A stretch of 64,000 bases of DNA, taken from the NCBI GenBank assembly GCA_026545765.1, contig CM048841.1, positions 27,377,397 to 27,441,396 of the forward strand. The letters are read 5' to 3'. The stretch is from Plantago major. Its lineage: Eukaryota; Streptophyta; Magnoliopsida; Lamiales; Plantaginaceae. Both the position numbers and the translations under genes were made by a program. The notes beneath the pieces were generated by a model. That model had not been told where the DNA came from and did no database searches. It saw only the letters and a list, made by a program, of their open reading frames with translations. Shown in pieces: positions 32,101 to 45,400 of the stretch (its first letter is position 1; the number at the start of each line of letters is the position of its first letter).

Positions 32101-34121
32101 TGTAACGCCCCAAATTTTGAGTTTTTAAAAGGAGTGAATTTCATTCGGGACTTTGGGCGAAAACAGAGCCGAAATGTTTGTTGAAACAAAATATTTTATT
32201 GAGCTAATAAAACTTCATGATTTTAAACATTCTTGTCTTTTAAAGATACACAATATAACATGAAATGACTTGAGTGTTTGAAATAAACAATAAGACATCA
32301 ATTTCATTTCACAAAAATCCCAAATCCCAAACACTCTCTTTGTTCGCTGAGTTTATTGGTCGTTCATTCTTCGTGCCATCTCACCTACAAGGAAATGAAT
32401 AGAAACAAGTGTGAGAAAAACCTCAATGAGTGTTCGAAGATTTTCGTGTGAAACTTTCATTAAAATCATAACAATAAACATTGAAGAACATAAAATAGAA
32501 AATACTTTCAATAACATGTACTTTTCGGAAAAAGATTATTTCATGCCGCTCCTTATAACCCCACAGTAAAACATGCCTTATGTCTCCCTGATAGTCGATC
32601 AAACTATCCAGTCAGGACCCTGCCATGGTACAGGGTTGGAATTCTACGACCCTGCCAATGGGCAAAGGAAACCGTCAAGTAGCTCGCCAGACACAACTGA
32701 CCAAACTACAAGCCAATTAACCTGAACCAAACGTACGTATCTGTCTTGAACCGTCAATCAAAACAAAATAACAATCATGTATAAAATATATATATATCTT
32801 TCAAAATCAGCGGAAGCATGCTAAAACTCTTTCGTGATTTGCTTTTTATGCAATAGAACGTGCGTTTTGAAAACCATGCATTACTTATATATGTAAGTTG
32901 AAAACATATTAAAATACCTTCCAGGTTTTGAAAATAATACATATATAGTTTTGTAAAACACTCACCTTTTTGAAGGCTGTGAAGAGCAAAACTTTGAAAG
33001 TACTTGCAAAAAGAATTTGCTACTAAATTGACAATAATATGTCACTAGGAACTTGTAGAATTTTTTAAGGCAAACACCTAGAACGTTTTTGGATGAATGT
33101 GGGCTGCAAAAGAAGGGTATTCATAGGGTGAATTATGGGAAGGTGAAGGGTTGAACAACTAAGATTAAATGACAATTTGAAAGGCTTAAAAGCACTTTAA
33201 AACTCATAATAAAATCAAAAAATAAAGGTTCCAAATTAAGAGCGGCAATTGAATTCTTTCACAAACATTTAAAACCACTAACTAATGACAAATGGATCAA
33301 ATTTAACAAAGAAAGAGATGCAAAAAACGTTTAGTACACTTTAGGGTCATTTGTACATAAAAATAAGATGTGACACATAAAAAAAAAAAACAACATTTAG
33401 AGCAAGTAAATTGAATACGCAATTAGACATGCACATGTAAAAAATAAACTTAAAATATTGGACATTCATATAAATATATAACTTACAAATAGACATGCAT
33501 AAGTTACTCAAAAGAATAATGTAAAATATAAACGAAAAGAAAATCATAACATAGATCGAAACATAGCCGAAACGTAGCATGAAACATTTGACATAATAAG
33601 CGATCCTTTCGTACAGCACCTTGAAATAGAAAAGAAAATATTTTATTTATAAAAGAAACTGCACTTTCCATACTCTTCCATTTTAAAATATATTAATATA
33701 AATAATACTTTAAATTTCTAAACATTAAGAGGGCACACACACATAAAGACGTGCATGTACATTACATAATTCAAAAGTGGCTCTTCACATTTTACATTAA
33801 TCAAAGCACACAAATAATTACCATTTATTGAATAATGAAATAAAATAAAAGCTGTTTACATAAATCATCAATAATTAACACATATAAAGGCATACATTTA
33901 AATAACAAATATAACTAAAAAGACTTCTCTTTAAAATGAGCTCATATAAACACAATTCAAGTTTCTCTTTAAAACCTCAAATAAAGCCACACAAATAATG
34001 ACATGCATTCAATAAAAAGACTCTTCACATTTTTATCAATAAAGACACTCACATAAAAACTTGTATTATGACAAATAGTTAAGAATAAATTATTCACAAT
34101 TTTCAGTAATAAAGATAACTT
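32101..34121 (-). repeat. 3' LTR of element D, distal piece
   Basis: The larger part of the 3' LTR, matching 51304 onward. It breaks off at AACTT, the target duplication of element B, and the remaining about 311 bp resume at 49942-50252. No independent gene is seen; the open minus frame at about 33347-33619 is AT-rich and present only because the LTR is repeated. Confidence 0.85.
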
Positions 34122-35643
34122 TGTTAGGAATATCTGTTTAAATTTTGATCAGCAACCTAATGACATATCTTAGCTCAGAAAGGTGATTAGTACTCTTAGT
34201 TCACTTGAACACTATAAAAAAGGGAAACTCACTAAGTATGATAGTCTAGCAAATCTTGTATAGGATGTTAGGTCTCGAAATGTAATTTTTATTTTCTGAA
34301 GAAGACCAAGAAGAAGGCATCCAGCAGGAAAAGTTCAACGGATTTGAAGATTTGAAGACTGCACAAGATTCTGAGACGAGGAAAGTGCCCACAGATATCT
34401 ACACTAAGATACCTTGGACATATAATACGCTTCTAAAAAAGAAACATATTATAACAAGTTGTTTAAACAAGTGGTATCTGGAGCTATGATGATCTCTGGA
34501 AAAGAACGTGCAAAGCCTCAGAAAGCTTGCATAGTTCCGTTGGCACTACAGGACAAAGTATAGTACAGTGCATTAAATGCGCAGATGAAATGTCGAACAA
34601 AAGTCGTAACCGATGAAGAAGACAAACTCACATAGATTATACTCAGATATCAATAGTTTGAATTTGATTTAAGCCTAACGGATACTATTCAAACGGCACT
34701 CAAAATTCATCTATAAATATCAACACTTAGATTTCTTGAGAACACACACTGAACACCTTAGATCACTGAACTGATACTGAATACTCATACAAGCTCTCTC
34801 AAGCAAACTACTTACTTTCAAACTTTCTGTTGCGACCAAAGCTCTTGATTCTGAGTAGCACAAAACTTCTAAGTGTCCTGATCCTTAACGAGCATTGTTA
34901 TCTGTGAAGGAGTTGAACTAAGATTTCATATCTGAGATTCATTCTCTGGAACACTTACAATAGACTTGGGTCATTAGAGAACAAGATACCATACATTGAA
35001 AAGTGTATTAAGTATACTTGATTCATAGAGCTATCTGAATAACTGAATAAGTTATTTAAGAAGCTCACCTGACAAACAAACCTAAAACCAACACCTTAGA
35101 CGGCGTGGAGTACAGGAAGTACTTAGTTTGGGAAACTAAGGAATAACTCCAAGGTTATTGAGCACAGGAAGTACTTAGTTTGGGAAACTAAGGAACAACT
35201 CTAAAATGTTTCTGAGTACAGGAAGTACTTGGCTGTGAAAGTCGGGGAATAACTCAGGGGGAACACTTGGTTGGGAACCTAGTGTATTTAGGAATCAAGA
35301 AAAGATATCTGTAAGGTTACATCATTTATCTTAGTGGATTCTAGGTCTGAGAAAGACCGAAGTGGATTAGTTGAAGGATTACGCCACCTTCAGATACCAC
35401 TATAAAAAGACTTGTGTTATTTACTCTCTGCAGCTTATTACTTGTTTTACTTATATTGCAAAGTACTTACAGTTATCTTGCTGAACACGTGCACTTATCT
35501 TAGAAAAGTCTTCCGCTCGCTGAAATTAAGTATCAGATATCTTCACAGATATCTGAGAAATTGTGCTTATCGACAAAAGTTTTAAAAGACTATTCACCCC
35601 CGCCCCCCTCTAGTCTTTTACTTTGCCGTTATCTGGACCAACA
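34122..35643 (+). repeat. 5' LTR of element B
   Basis: 1,522 bp, TGTTAGGAAT...GGACCAACA, TATA box CTATAAATA at 34711-34719. Many GATATCTG/TATCTGA words. Confidence 0.9.
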
Positions 35644-35645
35644 AG

Positions 35646-35657
35646 TGGTATCTGAGC
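35646..35657 (+). other. primer binding site of element B
   Basis: TGGTATCTGAGC, two bases after the LTR; 11 of 12 bases match the initiator tRNA-Met complement. Confidence 0.8.
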
Positions 35658-35761
35658 GGGAGGTTCCCAAGTCTTCTGCACTGAACCTAGATCCCAGATA
35701 AGTGCCCACTAACTGCTTTTCACCTACACTTGATTCGTTTGTTTAGTGTGTTTGCTGCAGG

Positions 35762-38280
35762 ATGTCTTTAAGTGACGCCCCAATTCTCAAGCCAGAGAAT
35801 TATGAGAAATGGAAGAACAACATGATGCTCCACCTAGAAGCCATCAGTGACGAAATGATCGAAGTAACAAAGAATGGTCCAATAGTCATTCAACAACTCA
35901 AGAAAGTCATAGAGGTTTCTAATGGTAGAGACAGAGAACAAAGTGATGGGTCTTCACAGACAGATGCGTCAACCAGCGGGAGACCTGCCAGTCAAGTCAT
36001 TTACGAACCAAAGCCCAGAGAACTCTGGACATCGGAAGATGCCAAGAGAAATCGTTTGGATGGACAGGCTCGTAATATCATTATTTGTTCTACTCCAGAG
36101 CACATACAGTGTAAACTGTGGGGTGCAAAAACGGCAAAAGTGGCCTGGCAACTGATTGAAGAAATCTGTGCTGGCACTGCAAAAACAAAGGAAAATAAGT
36201 TCGATGTTTTGAAGCTAAAATTCCAAAACTTTAAACAAGGTCCCCCAGAGACTCTTGAAGAACTAGATTTCCGGTTTACAACACTTATGAGTGACATGGC
36301 TGCACTTGGTGAAAGTAATAGATATACCCAGTCAGAAAAGATTAAAACCATTGTGAGAAGTCTTAATCATAACTGGGAACACACAAAGTTTTTCTACTTT
36401 AACCAAGGAATGCCAGATATCACTCCTGTGGAACTTTTCTCTCACCTTACCACTGTTGACTACGAGACAACTCAAAGGGAACAAACAACTGAGAAGTTGC
36501 AGAGTGTTGCTCTAGTTGCTCAAGGAACTTCTGAAAAGAAGACAGGCAAGGATATGACTGAGGATGCTCTTGCTGTAAAGCAAATGGGAAAATATGTCAG
36601 TCGAGAAATTGAGAGAAGAAAAGCCAAAGAGAAGCTGAAAAATCATCTAGGCTCAAACTATCACCAGTACAAAAATATGCAGAGCTCGCTGAACAAGCCA
36701 GTTCAAAAAGCATCAAGTACTGAGGAAGCAGAAATCGGAAATGATATCTGTTTCTATTGTCATAAACCTGGTCATTTCAAGAAGGATTGTCCTTCCTTCA
36801 ACAAACTTAAGCAGGTGACAAGAAAGATAGCAGAATCTTCAAAAGAAGTCAAAGAGCTATGCTCACTGAAGAAAGGAAAAAGATTCAACTTCAACTGGAT
36901 GCTCTAGATATTGAGTCTGATTCTGAGGATGAGGATTCAGATGATTCCACACTGTCTTCCCCAGAAATATGCGGTGTTTCTCATGAAGTAATTGACTTTG
37001 GTCAAAAGAAGAAAGAAGTGTGTGGAATGGCTGAAGAAATCTTCCCCGATATCTCCAACATTGAACCTTGTCTAATGGCTGATGAGGTAACACATACTTC
37101 CTGTTATACTTATGAAAGTGATGAAGAAGGAATCAAAAAACTGGAAAATCTCAGAAAAGAAATTGATCTTTACAAAAGAGAATTTCTAATGTTCCGAGCT
37201 AGAGCCGAAATATTCGAAGAAGAAAAGAATTCTCTTGCAAAGGAAAATTCTCAATTAATCAAGATATCTGAGAAAAAGGATGCTGAAAATGCATTTCTCA
37301 AGGCTCAGATATCTGAGACCGAAAAGTCACATAAAGAAGCAATGGCTAATCTTCAAAAGAATTATGAAGGTCTTCTTTCTGAGAATAAGGAACTCAAAAA
37401 GAAAGAACAATCTTTTCAATCTTATGCCAAAGCTAGTGACACTCTTACTGAAGTACAATCTTATTTAAGAGATCCTTCAGAAAAGAGAGGACTTGGGCTG
37501 GACACACAAACAGATAGTTCCACCACTCTGAATAAGAGTAATAAAGGACTAACATTCGTCAGTGCTCAGCAAGGTGATTCCCAAACAATCTACATCATCG
37601 GTTAGAAAGCTAAGATTGCTGACAAAGGAAAGGCAGTTGCGACCAAGCCTTTGTGGGAAAAACAAGTTCAAAAGAAAACTGTGGAAAATGTCTCTGAAAA
37701 GAAACATAACACTGAGAAGTGCATTCACCCACAATGCTATGTCTCTCAAAAAGGAAAAATTGCAGGAGCTGGCAAATTTTCTTATGTCACATTTTCTGGA
37801 AAGAAAATTTATCATCCAGAGACTAGCAAAGCTGCTGAAGAGAGATCTCAGACAACATCAGGTGCTCGGAATGGTATTGGCTATAAAGCCATTGGAAAAC
37901 AACTTGCTCACGAATATAAACAAGAGCAAGAACGATGGTTAAAGGCTAGAATTGCTCACAACAATTATCAGAAGTGGAAGATAAATCAAGCCACTGACAA
38001 TCTGAATGCCAGGGCTAGAAGAAATTTGGCTAGGAAAGCTAAGTTTGCTGGAAAGCAGACTCAGAAATCTGACAGGTATCTGAAAGCACCAAATGGAGCA
38101 CCTAGGAACACACTAAGGAAGAAAATAGATTTTAACAACAATGATACCAATCATTTAACTAAGATTCCTCCTTATGTTCCTGTTAGACAAAAGAATGATC
38201 CCAAGAAATTCATTCAAAAATGGATTCCTACTGGAAGATTCTTTAGTCCAGATGGTTCCATTGTTGGTATGAGAACTTAA
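35762..38280 (+). pseudogene. gag: gag region of element B (broken)
   Basis: The ATG at 35762 lies about 105 bp after the primer site. N-terminal LKPENYEKWKNNMMLHLEA, central FKQGPPETLEELDFRF, CCHC knuckle CFYCHKPGHFKKDC (36749-36790). The SIRE-type tail then has an acidic part, a coiled coil (about 37135-37430, ending with KELKKKEQSF) and a basic Arg-rich end (NARARRNLARKAKFAG, about 38005). Capsid and nucleocapsid roles are inferred from family. About two breaks, all in the tail, with otherwise long open stretches. Confidence 0.85.
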
Positions 38281-38298
38281 TCTCCTGTTTCCTGTTTT

Positions 38299-41200
38299 GT
38301 GCAGAACATTCTAAAGACTAACTCAAAGTGGCATTTTGATAGTGGATTTGGGAAGCACATGACAGGAGACAAAGCAAATATGATTAACTACAAAAAATGC
38401 AATGATGGACCAATTATCAGGTTTGTTGGAGGTGATAAAAATCCAACCATAGGTTTTGGCAATTTGAAATTCGGAGCCCTCTCAATCTCTGAAGTACTTC
38501 ATGTAAAGGGATTGAAATATAATCTCCTAAGCATGAGTCAACTAGTAGACAAAGGGTACTCTGTCAAGATCAAGTCAAAACTATGTAAGGTGATTGACAA
38601 TGAGTCAAAGCAGACAGTCTTGGTTGCAAGGCGTAAAGGAAATCTTTATGTTGCTGATTGGGCATCCGCTACAACCGAAGAATGTCTCATGGTGAGTCAA
38701 TCTGGCCACACTGAAGAAAATTGGCTATGGCATAAAAGAATGAGTCACTTGAATTTCAAAACTCTGAATAAGCTAGCCAAGAAAGAATTGGTGGTTGGTT
38801 TACCCAAAATGGCATATAGAAAAGAAGGTGTATGCTTAGCTTGCCAAATGGGAAAACAATCCAAAACATCTTTCAAGTCTAAGACTAGACATTCCAGTGA
38901 AAGGCCACTGCAATTGTTACATATGGATTTGTTTGAATCCTCAGTAACTAGTTATGCAGGAAAGAAGTATGGTCTGGTTGTTGTTGATGATTACTCAAGA
39001 TTCACTTGGGTTGTCTTTCTCAAACGCAAATCTGATGCAAGGCTTGAGATACCTAACTTGCTGAATAAGCTCGAAGTCATGAAAAATGACAAGGTATCTA
39101 TAATCAGAACAGACCATGGTACTGAATTTGTGAACTAGTACATCAAAGAGTTTTGTACCTTCAAAGGTATACAACATCAACTATCTTCTGTAAGGACACC
39201 ACAACAAAATGGTGTTGCTGAAAGAAAGAATAGGACCCTAAAAGAAGTAGCAAGAACAATGCTTGCTGACACTGAAATAAGTGAATTCTATTGGGTTGAA
39301 GCTGTAAACACAGCATGCTACACTCAAAATAGATGTTTGATTAACAAACACCATGACAAAACTCCGTACGAGCTTTTCATTGGTAGACCACCTAGTATCA
39401 AACATCTAAGGGTGTTTGGTTGCAGATGTTTTGTTCTTAACAATGGAAAAGAATACTTAAGAACATTTCAACCAAAGGCAGATGAAGGAGTATTTCTTAG
39501 TTATTCTCTGAATAGCAAAGCCTACAGAATCTACAACAAAAGAACACAAAAGATCGAAGAATCTGTTCATGTAGTGTCTATGAAGGAAACAAGAAGGTAC
39601 TCTTGAATGATGATCTCTCAGATAGGTTCAAAGAACTAATGAAAAAGGATCATCAGAAGGAAACAATTCTATCATTCAAATCGAGGATGAGTCTGATGAT
39701 GAAAAGCAACCTATGCTTAGTAACAACCAGATGACTCTAAGACATGATGAAGAATTTCCTATGAGAATTCCAGAAATGGAACAAGTTACTAAAAACCTTC
39801 ATCATGAAGAGGTATCTGTAAGAGAGATTGCTGAAATGCAAGTTCCAAATATCTCTAACACTGAAAGAGTGTCAGATATCCATGGCATTTCCCATATGTT
39901 AGATATCTCAGATACTGCACAAGTATCTCATCAAGATCATATTGATTCACATTCAAATCAAAATGATATTGATCCTACTAGCTCAAAACCCATTATGAAA
40001 TGGATAAGAAATCATCCTGCAAAGGATGTGATTGGTCCCATAGACCAAGGAGTTAGAACTAGAAGAGCAACCGCTGAAAAAGCAAGTTGTCTCTATGGAT
40101 GTTTCATCTCAAAAATTGAACCAAAGACAATAGAAGAAGCATTAAAGGATCAAGATTGGATCTCTGCAATGCAAGAAGAGTTGGATCAATTTGAGAGAAA
40201 CAAAGTCTGGAAACTGGTTCCATTTGCTGACGGTAATCGGAACCAAGTGGGTTTTCAGAAACAAAATGAATGAGTCTGGTGAAATAACCAGAAACAAAGC
40301 TAGGTTGGTTGCCAAGGGATTCACCCAGACTGAAGGACTAGATTTTGATGAATCTTATGCACCAGTTGCAAGATTGGATGCAATAAGACTCTTTCTTGCC
40401 TTTGCAGCTCATAATGACTTTACAGTTTATCAGATGGATGTCAAGAGTGCATTTCTAAATGGTGAACTGGCTGAGGAAGTCTATATTGAGCAACCACCAG
40501 GTTTTGAAGTTCCCTTAGAAAGTAGGATGGTCTATAAGCTTCAGAAAGCTCTGTATGGGCTGAAACAAGCTCCAAGAGCATGGTATGATACATTGGCCAG
40601 ATACCTACTAGAAAGTGGTTTCAAGAAAGGAGATGTTGATAAAACACTCTTGACGTTGAACCATGATGGGAAACTACTTTTAGTTCAAGTATATGTTGAT
40701 GACATTATATTTGGATCTAAAGACAAGCAACTTTGTGAAGACTTTGCTGAACTCATGAAATGTAAATTTGAGATGAGCATGATGGGAGAATTGAATTACT
40801 TCCTAGGGCTTCAAGTCAAGCAACTCAATGATGGAATATTCATTAGTCAAACACAGTATGCAAAGGATATGCTCAATAAGTTCAATCTAAAGCCTTCTGA
40901 AAAGAATGCTAAGATACCAATGAGCATTGGAACCAAAATGACCTATACTGAATCTGACAAGAGTGTTGAAGAACACAAGTATAGGAAATTGATTGGGTCT
41001 CTACTATACCTCACTGCAAGTAGACCTGATATTCAATATGCAGTTGGAGTGTGTGCTAGATTTCAGACAAATCCAATGCAGTCACACTACATTGCTATGA
41101 AGATATTAAGGTATGTAAAAGGTACTGTAGAAGTTGGATTGTGGTATCCAAAAGATAGTGGATTGAGTTTGGTTGGCTATTCAGATGCCGACTATGCTGG

Positions 41201-41640
41201 ATCATTGCTTGATAGAAAAAGCACCTCAGGAACTTGTCAATTTCTTGGTTCTAGATTAATATCATGGTTCAGCAAGAAACAAAATTCAATTGCCACATCT
41301 ACCACGTGTTTAATATATTGTCTTTGGATGTTGTGCTTCACAGATATTGTCGATACAACAACAACTCAGGGACTATGGACTCAATGAAGAAAAAACTCCC
41401 ATTTTCTGTGACAACACAAGTGCTATTGCCATAACTCAGAATCCTAAGTTTCATGCAAGAACAAAGCACATTGATGTTAGACACCACTTCATCAGAGACC
41501 ATGTTGAAAAAGGCAATATAGAGATACTCAAGATTGGCACTGAAGACCAACTTGCAGATATCTTCACTAAGCCACTACAAGAAAGTAGATTCTTAGCCTT
41601 AAGACACAGTCTTGGACTAATGGAGCTACAAAAGAACTGA
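38299..41640 (+). pseudogene. pol: pol region of element B: protease, integrase, RT, RNase H (broken)
   Basis: Protease DSG (about 38335), then the GAG-pre-integrase zinc finger (WHKRMSHLNF ... CLACQMGKQ). The integrase core follows (LLHMDLFESSVTSYAGKKYG, VVVDDYSRFTW, IIRTDHGTEF) and its C-terminal [11 protein letters not shown] has [27 protein letters not shown] and the YVDD box at 40692-40703. RNase H ends with [14 protein letters not shown] and [11 protein letters not shown] near 41560. The most complete pol of the three copies, with about four breaks. Confidence 0.87.
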
Positions 41641-42241
41641 AAAAGTTCAGAGAAGAGATATCTGAAGAAGATATCAAAGAAGAGAGAAAAGGTATCTGGA
41701 ACGGGTATCCAGAGAAGAGGAATCTGGAACGGGTATCCAGAAACTAAAGGCTAAAGGGTAAAATGGCTATTCAAAGATTTCTGAGACGGGTACTCAGATA
41801 TCTGGATCACTCAGTGAGGGGGAACACAAAAGAGAATAGTACAACTGTCTGCAGTCAACTACTCTCTTGAAATTTGTATTATTTCTATCTTTGTGTAAAA
41901 CTTGGACAAATACCAAGTGTGAGATAAATTCATATGCAAACAGTGTTCTTGGACATACAGAAACGTGATTCAGAAAGCTAATAGCCAAAATTCATTAAAT
42001 GGGCACAATTACATTTGTTGATTGTGATCATTGCTGAAGAAGCAATGGTGACCCTTGATGATTTGAGCGATTGATCTTTACGGCAGAGGTTAACTCTCAG
42101 TAAATAGTGGACTGTTAAAATTCCAACAGGGCCCACTATGCATTTAATGCCGAACAAACTTTTAATCACGCCTGCCTGCAATTCACAGATACTTACACAC
42201 AAAATTAATTTGTATGTATATGTCTGTGGAGATTACATTGC
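41641..42241 (+). other. spacer between pol and ORF3, element B, with stem-loop repeats
   Basis: The spacer starts with several AGATATCTG words and about two copies of TCTGGAACGGGTATCCAGA (41690-41745), each able to form a 6-bp stem. Beyond about 41850 it resembles a promoter region: GGGCCCAC at about 42127, ATTAAATGGGCACAATTACA at about 41993, leading to the TATA box at 42242. Corresponding spacers are at 19811-20488 (A) and 62193-62782 (C). Confidence 0.5.
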
Positions 42242-42250
42242 TATATATAT
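42242..42250 (+). promoter_or_regulatory. internal TATA box upstream of ORF3, element B
   Basis: TATATATAT followed by GGGATTTTGGCAAAAG, 173 bp before the ATG at 42423. The block is conserved in A (19801-19810) and C (62183-62192), although the surrounding spacer has drifted. Confidence 0.6.
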
Positions 42251-42422
42251 GGGATTTTGGCAAAAGAAATTACTTTCGCCTAATCCAACATACAGTCTTG
42301 CACAAGAATAGCAAAAACACTTCTTCAACCTCTACAAATCTCTATTAGTTTTTCTGCAAAGAATTACTAATCTCTCACCCAAATCTCTTTCTCATTTTTC
42401 AAAAACTTCACTATTTAAAGAG

Positions 42423-45400
42423 ATGGCTCCCAAATGTGCTTCTTCTCAGAAATCCCAGGCTACTACTAGTACTGCTGAAAAGCAAGCACCAGTGCTAGTT
42501 ACAACAAACAATCGGTTGATCGGAGAATTCGACCCTGATCATTGGACTTCAAATCACAGGATGATTTGGGGTGGTGCCATGATTGAAGAATACCTGGTAG
42601 CTGCAATAGAAAACTAGACTGACAGGAAGTTGGTACTTGATATGCTTGAAAAGGCAAAAATCAAGGGCTTTCTATCTGCTCTTCCCAGTGGAGTTTCTTC
42701 ACTGGATGTTCTGGAGTTTTACAACAACTCCACAATTATTTTCAAGATCTCTGAAGGCACTGAGATAGTGTCTATCAAGACCAAAGTCCAAGGACAAGAT
42801 ATCCTGTTGGACGAAACAGCTTTCTGTGAGCTGTTCAAACTTCAAAATCTTGGAAAGGATTTTGAAATTGACACCAAGGATGATGATCTCCTTGAAGGTG
42901 TGAAGCAACTATACAGTAATGTGTGTCTTGACAAACCAGACACACCCATCGACTTTAAGCTTGCTGACATAAGGACCAGACATCTTTTGGTCCACTGGGA
43001 TGTGTTGGCATGTATCCTTCACAGAGGCTTCGATGGTCTACAAGGAGGTGCTGACCAGATAAGCCAAGAACGCTGGATGATGTTGTTCTTGTTGAGTCAA
43101 CAAGACAAAAGTCTGGAAAACCCTTTTAATTGGGGGAAGTACGCCTTCATGAAATTTGTAAAGAAGATACAAGGCTTTGAGCCTAAAATCGTTAAGGGCC
43201 TTGCTGAGCCAAAAGCCACAGTAAGCTATGGACTGAAAATTTGCTACTTACTGGAATGTCTTGGCATTGAGCTCAGAGAGATGTCAGATATTGCCAACAG
43301 TAACCTACTCTACAAATATGAGTACACAAACATGATGAAAAAGGTTACTGGATCTCAGAAAGGTTCCAAGAAACGAAAGACTGAAGAGGTATCTGAGGGA
43401 AAAGTTGCGACCAAGAAGCCCAGAACTTCACGGAAGAAGTCTGCTGGCAAATCAGAAGGCACACCCATTGAGGTTGTCGATTCCCAGATACCTGACCTCG
43501 CTGCAGATGAACTCATCAATGAAGATGAACTCATCAATGCTGCAAAAGAGGCATCGGCTACTGATCAAGTAGACTTAGCAAGAGAAAGTGCTTTCAGAAA
43601 TGTCAAGACTATTGCCGAAAGCCTTGCTGATGAACTCATAAATGCTGAAAAACTTCAAACTCTTTCTGCAGAAGTAGCAGGGATTGTTGATAACTCTGTT
43701 CCATATTTCGATGATGAATCGGACGAGGAGAAGATCCCATCCCCCAAGGTTGCTGAAAAAGTAACCAAGGCAAAGGGGAAGAACAAAAGGTCCAAGGTTG
43801 CTGAGAAAGCAACTAGCTCACAGGTTGCTGAACAAGCACCTATAGCAAAGGTTGTTGGTGCCAACACACCATCAGGAAAAGTCACGTATAAACAACTTCA
43901 AGAAGCCCTGATGAGTGGTGACCTAGTGTTTGTAGACACTGATGTCAACACCACACTTAAAAATCTGGAAGAGCTCTCAACTGCTCAAACTTCTGCTTCC
44001 AGACAACCACAACAACCACAACCACAACAGCCACAAGTGGTTGATGAAATGGTAAATGAACTCCATTTCGACATATCAGCTATGCAACATGCTGAAGAAA
44101 ATCCTGCAAACAAGCACGTTTCCCAACTCCTAGAGAGGGATCAAACTGAGACACCTGCTCAGAATGATCAAACAAGGGAGGCAAATCGAGTCCACTCAGA
44201 AAGGTCCAAGTACCGAAACTTCAAACAAAGAAGCCATAATGGAACAAAGAAGACCAAAGCATAGAAGGGTCACAAGTTCCAGAGACCAATCAGCCTGACA
44301 ATGCTCAGGTAGCTGAATGGTTTAACTCTCTACTTGTGAAATTTTATGTTCATCAATCTTGTTACTTATAAAAATTTCTTTGTTACAGGCTGAATTAGAA
44401 ACAAAAGAACAAGAGGAAGCTGAAAAGCTTGCCTCAGAGACTGAGAAGGAGGCTACTACCTCACCTCTTAAGCAATTTGAGCCTGTGCTACAGGTGATAG
44501 AGAATTCCCTAAGACAATACTTTTCAGATATTTGTTAATTCACTTAACTAATCAAGTGGATGTTTCTAATAGGCTCCAACTGAGAAGGAAAATGATAAGG
44601 CTGAAAAGCCTAACTCATCAGAGAATCAACCAGAGACTCACAAAGTCTCTGAGCAACAAGTATCTGAGCCTTCTATTGAGAAGGTAGATATATATATATT
44701 TCAGATACCTATAATCTTCAAAGATAAATCTCTGATCATTTTTCTCAAACTAACACTTTCTACTTAACAGGTTCAAAAAGAAGTAGAAGTTGCTGGGGAA
44801 TTGCCCGCTCAATCCCCACAACAAATGGAAATTGATGAGGCATCAAAGCCTTCATCACAAGAAAAATTTCCAGAGACTGCACAAGTATCTGAGCCTCCAA
44901 TAGTGGAGGTAATTGACCTCTCAGATATCTGATTTTGTAAATAGAATTTTTCTTGATAAAATTTCCTAAGTGTTGTGTTTCTCAAGTTCAAAAAGAAAGA
45001 GAGGATGTTGAGGATCAGACTTCCAAGTCTCCTCCTCACACCAAGATATCTGAGGCACCTGGAACCTCAGTAGTCCAACCTTCTGAGCCTGTTGATGTTG
45101 CACAGGTAACACAGATACTTGACTACTCTAAAACACAGATATCTACACAAGTTTTGAAACTAATTCAAAACTCTCTCTTTCAGGCTCAAAGTAGTGCCAA
45201 GAAGGAGTCACATGATGACTATGAAAACCTTCTTCTCTTCTTGAAGACTCATACCTTGCCAAAGCATATTCAATGCTTCAAGAAATGGCAAAGGTTAAGG
45301 TGCTCTGATCTCTCTGAAATACTGAGAATCACAGATCAACCAACAAGACGAGCACGAGCTCTTGATCTGGAAAACTATATCCACGCAATGTTCCCTACTG

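Noticed and set aside
33347-33619. 90-residue hydrophobic ORF on minus, repeated at 52591-52875
   Set aside because: It lies inside the two LTRs of element D, so its repetition is automatic. The sequence is AT-rich and the predicted protein is just Phe/Ile/Tyr/Met-rich low complexity.
45106-45183. Last short intron of ORF3 in element B as coding sequence
   Set aside because: It is 78 bp and open in B, but the matching intron is 73 bp in A and closed in C, so being open is chance.
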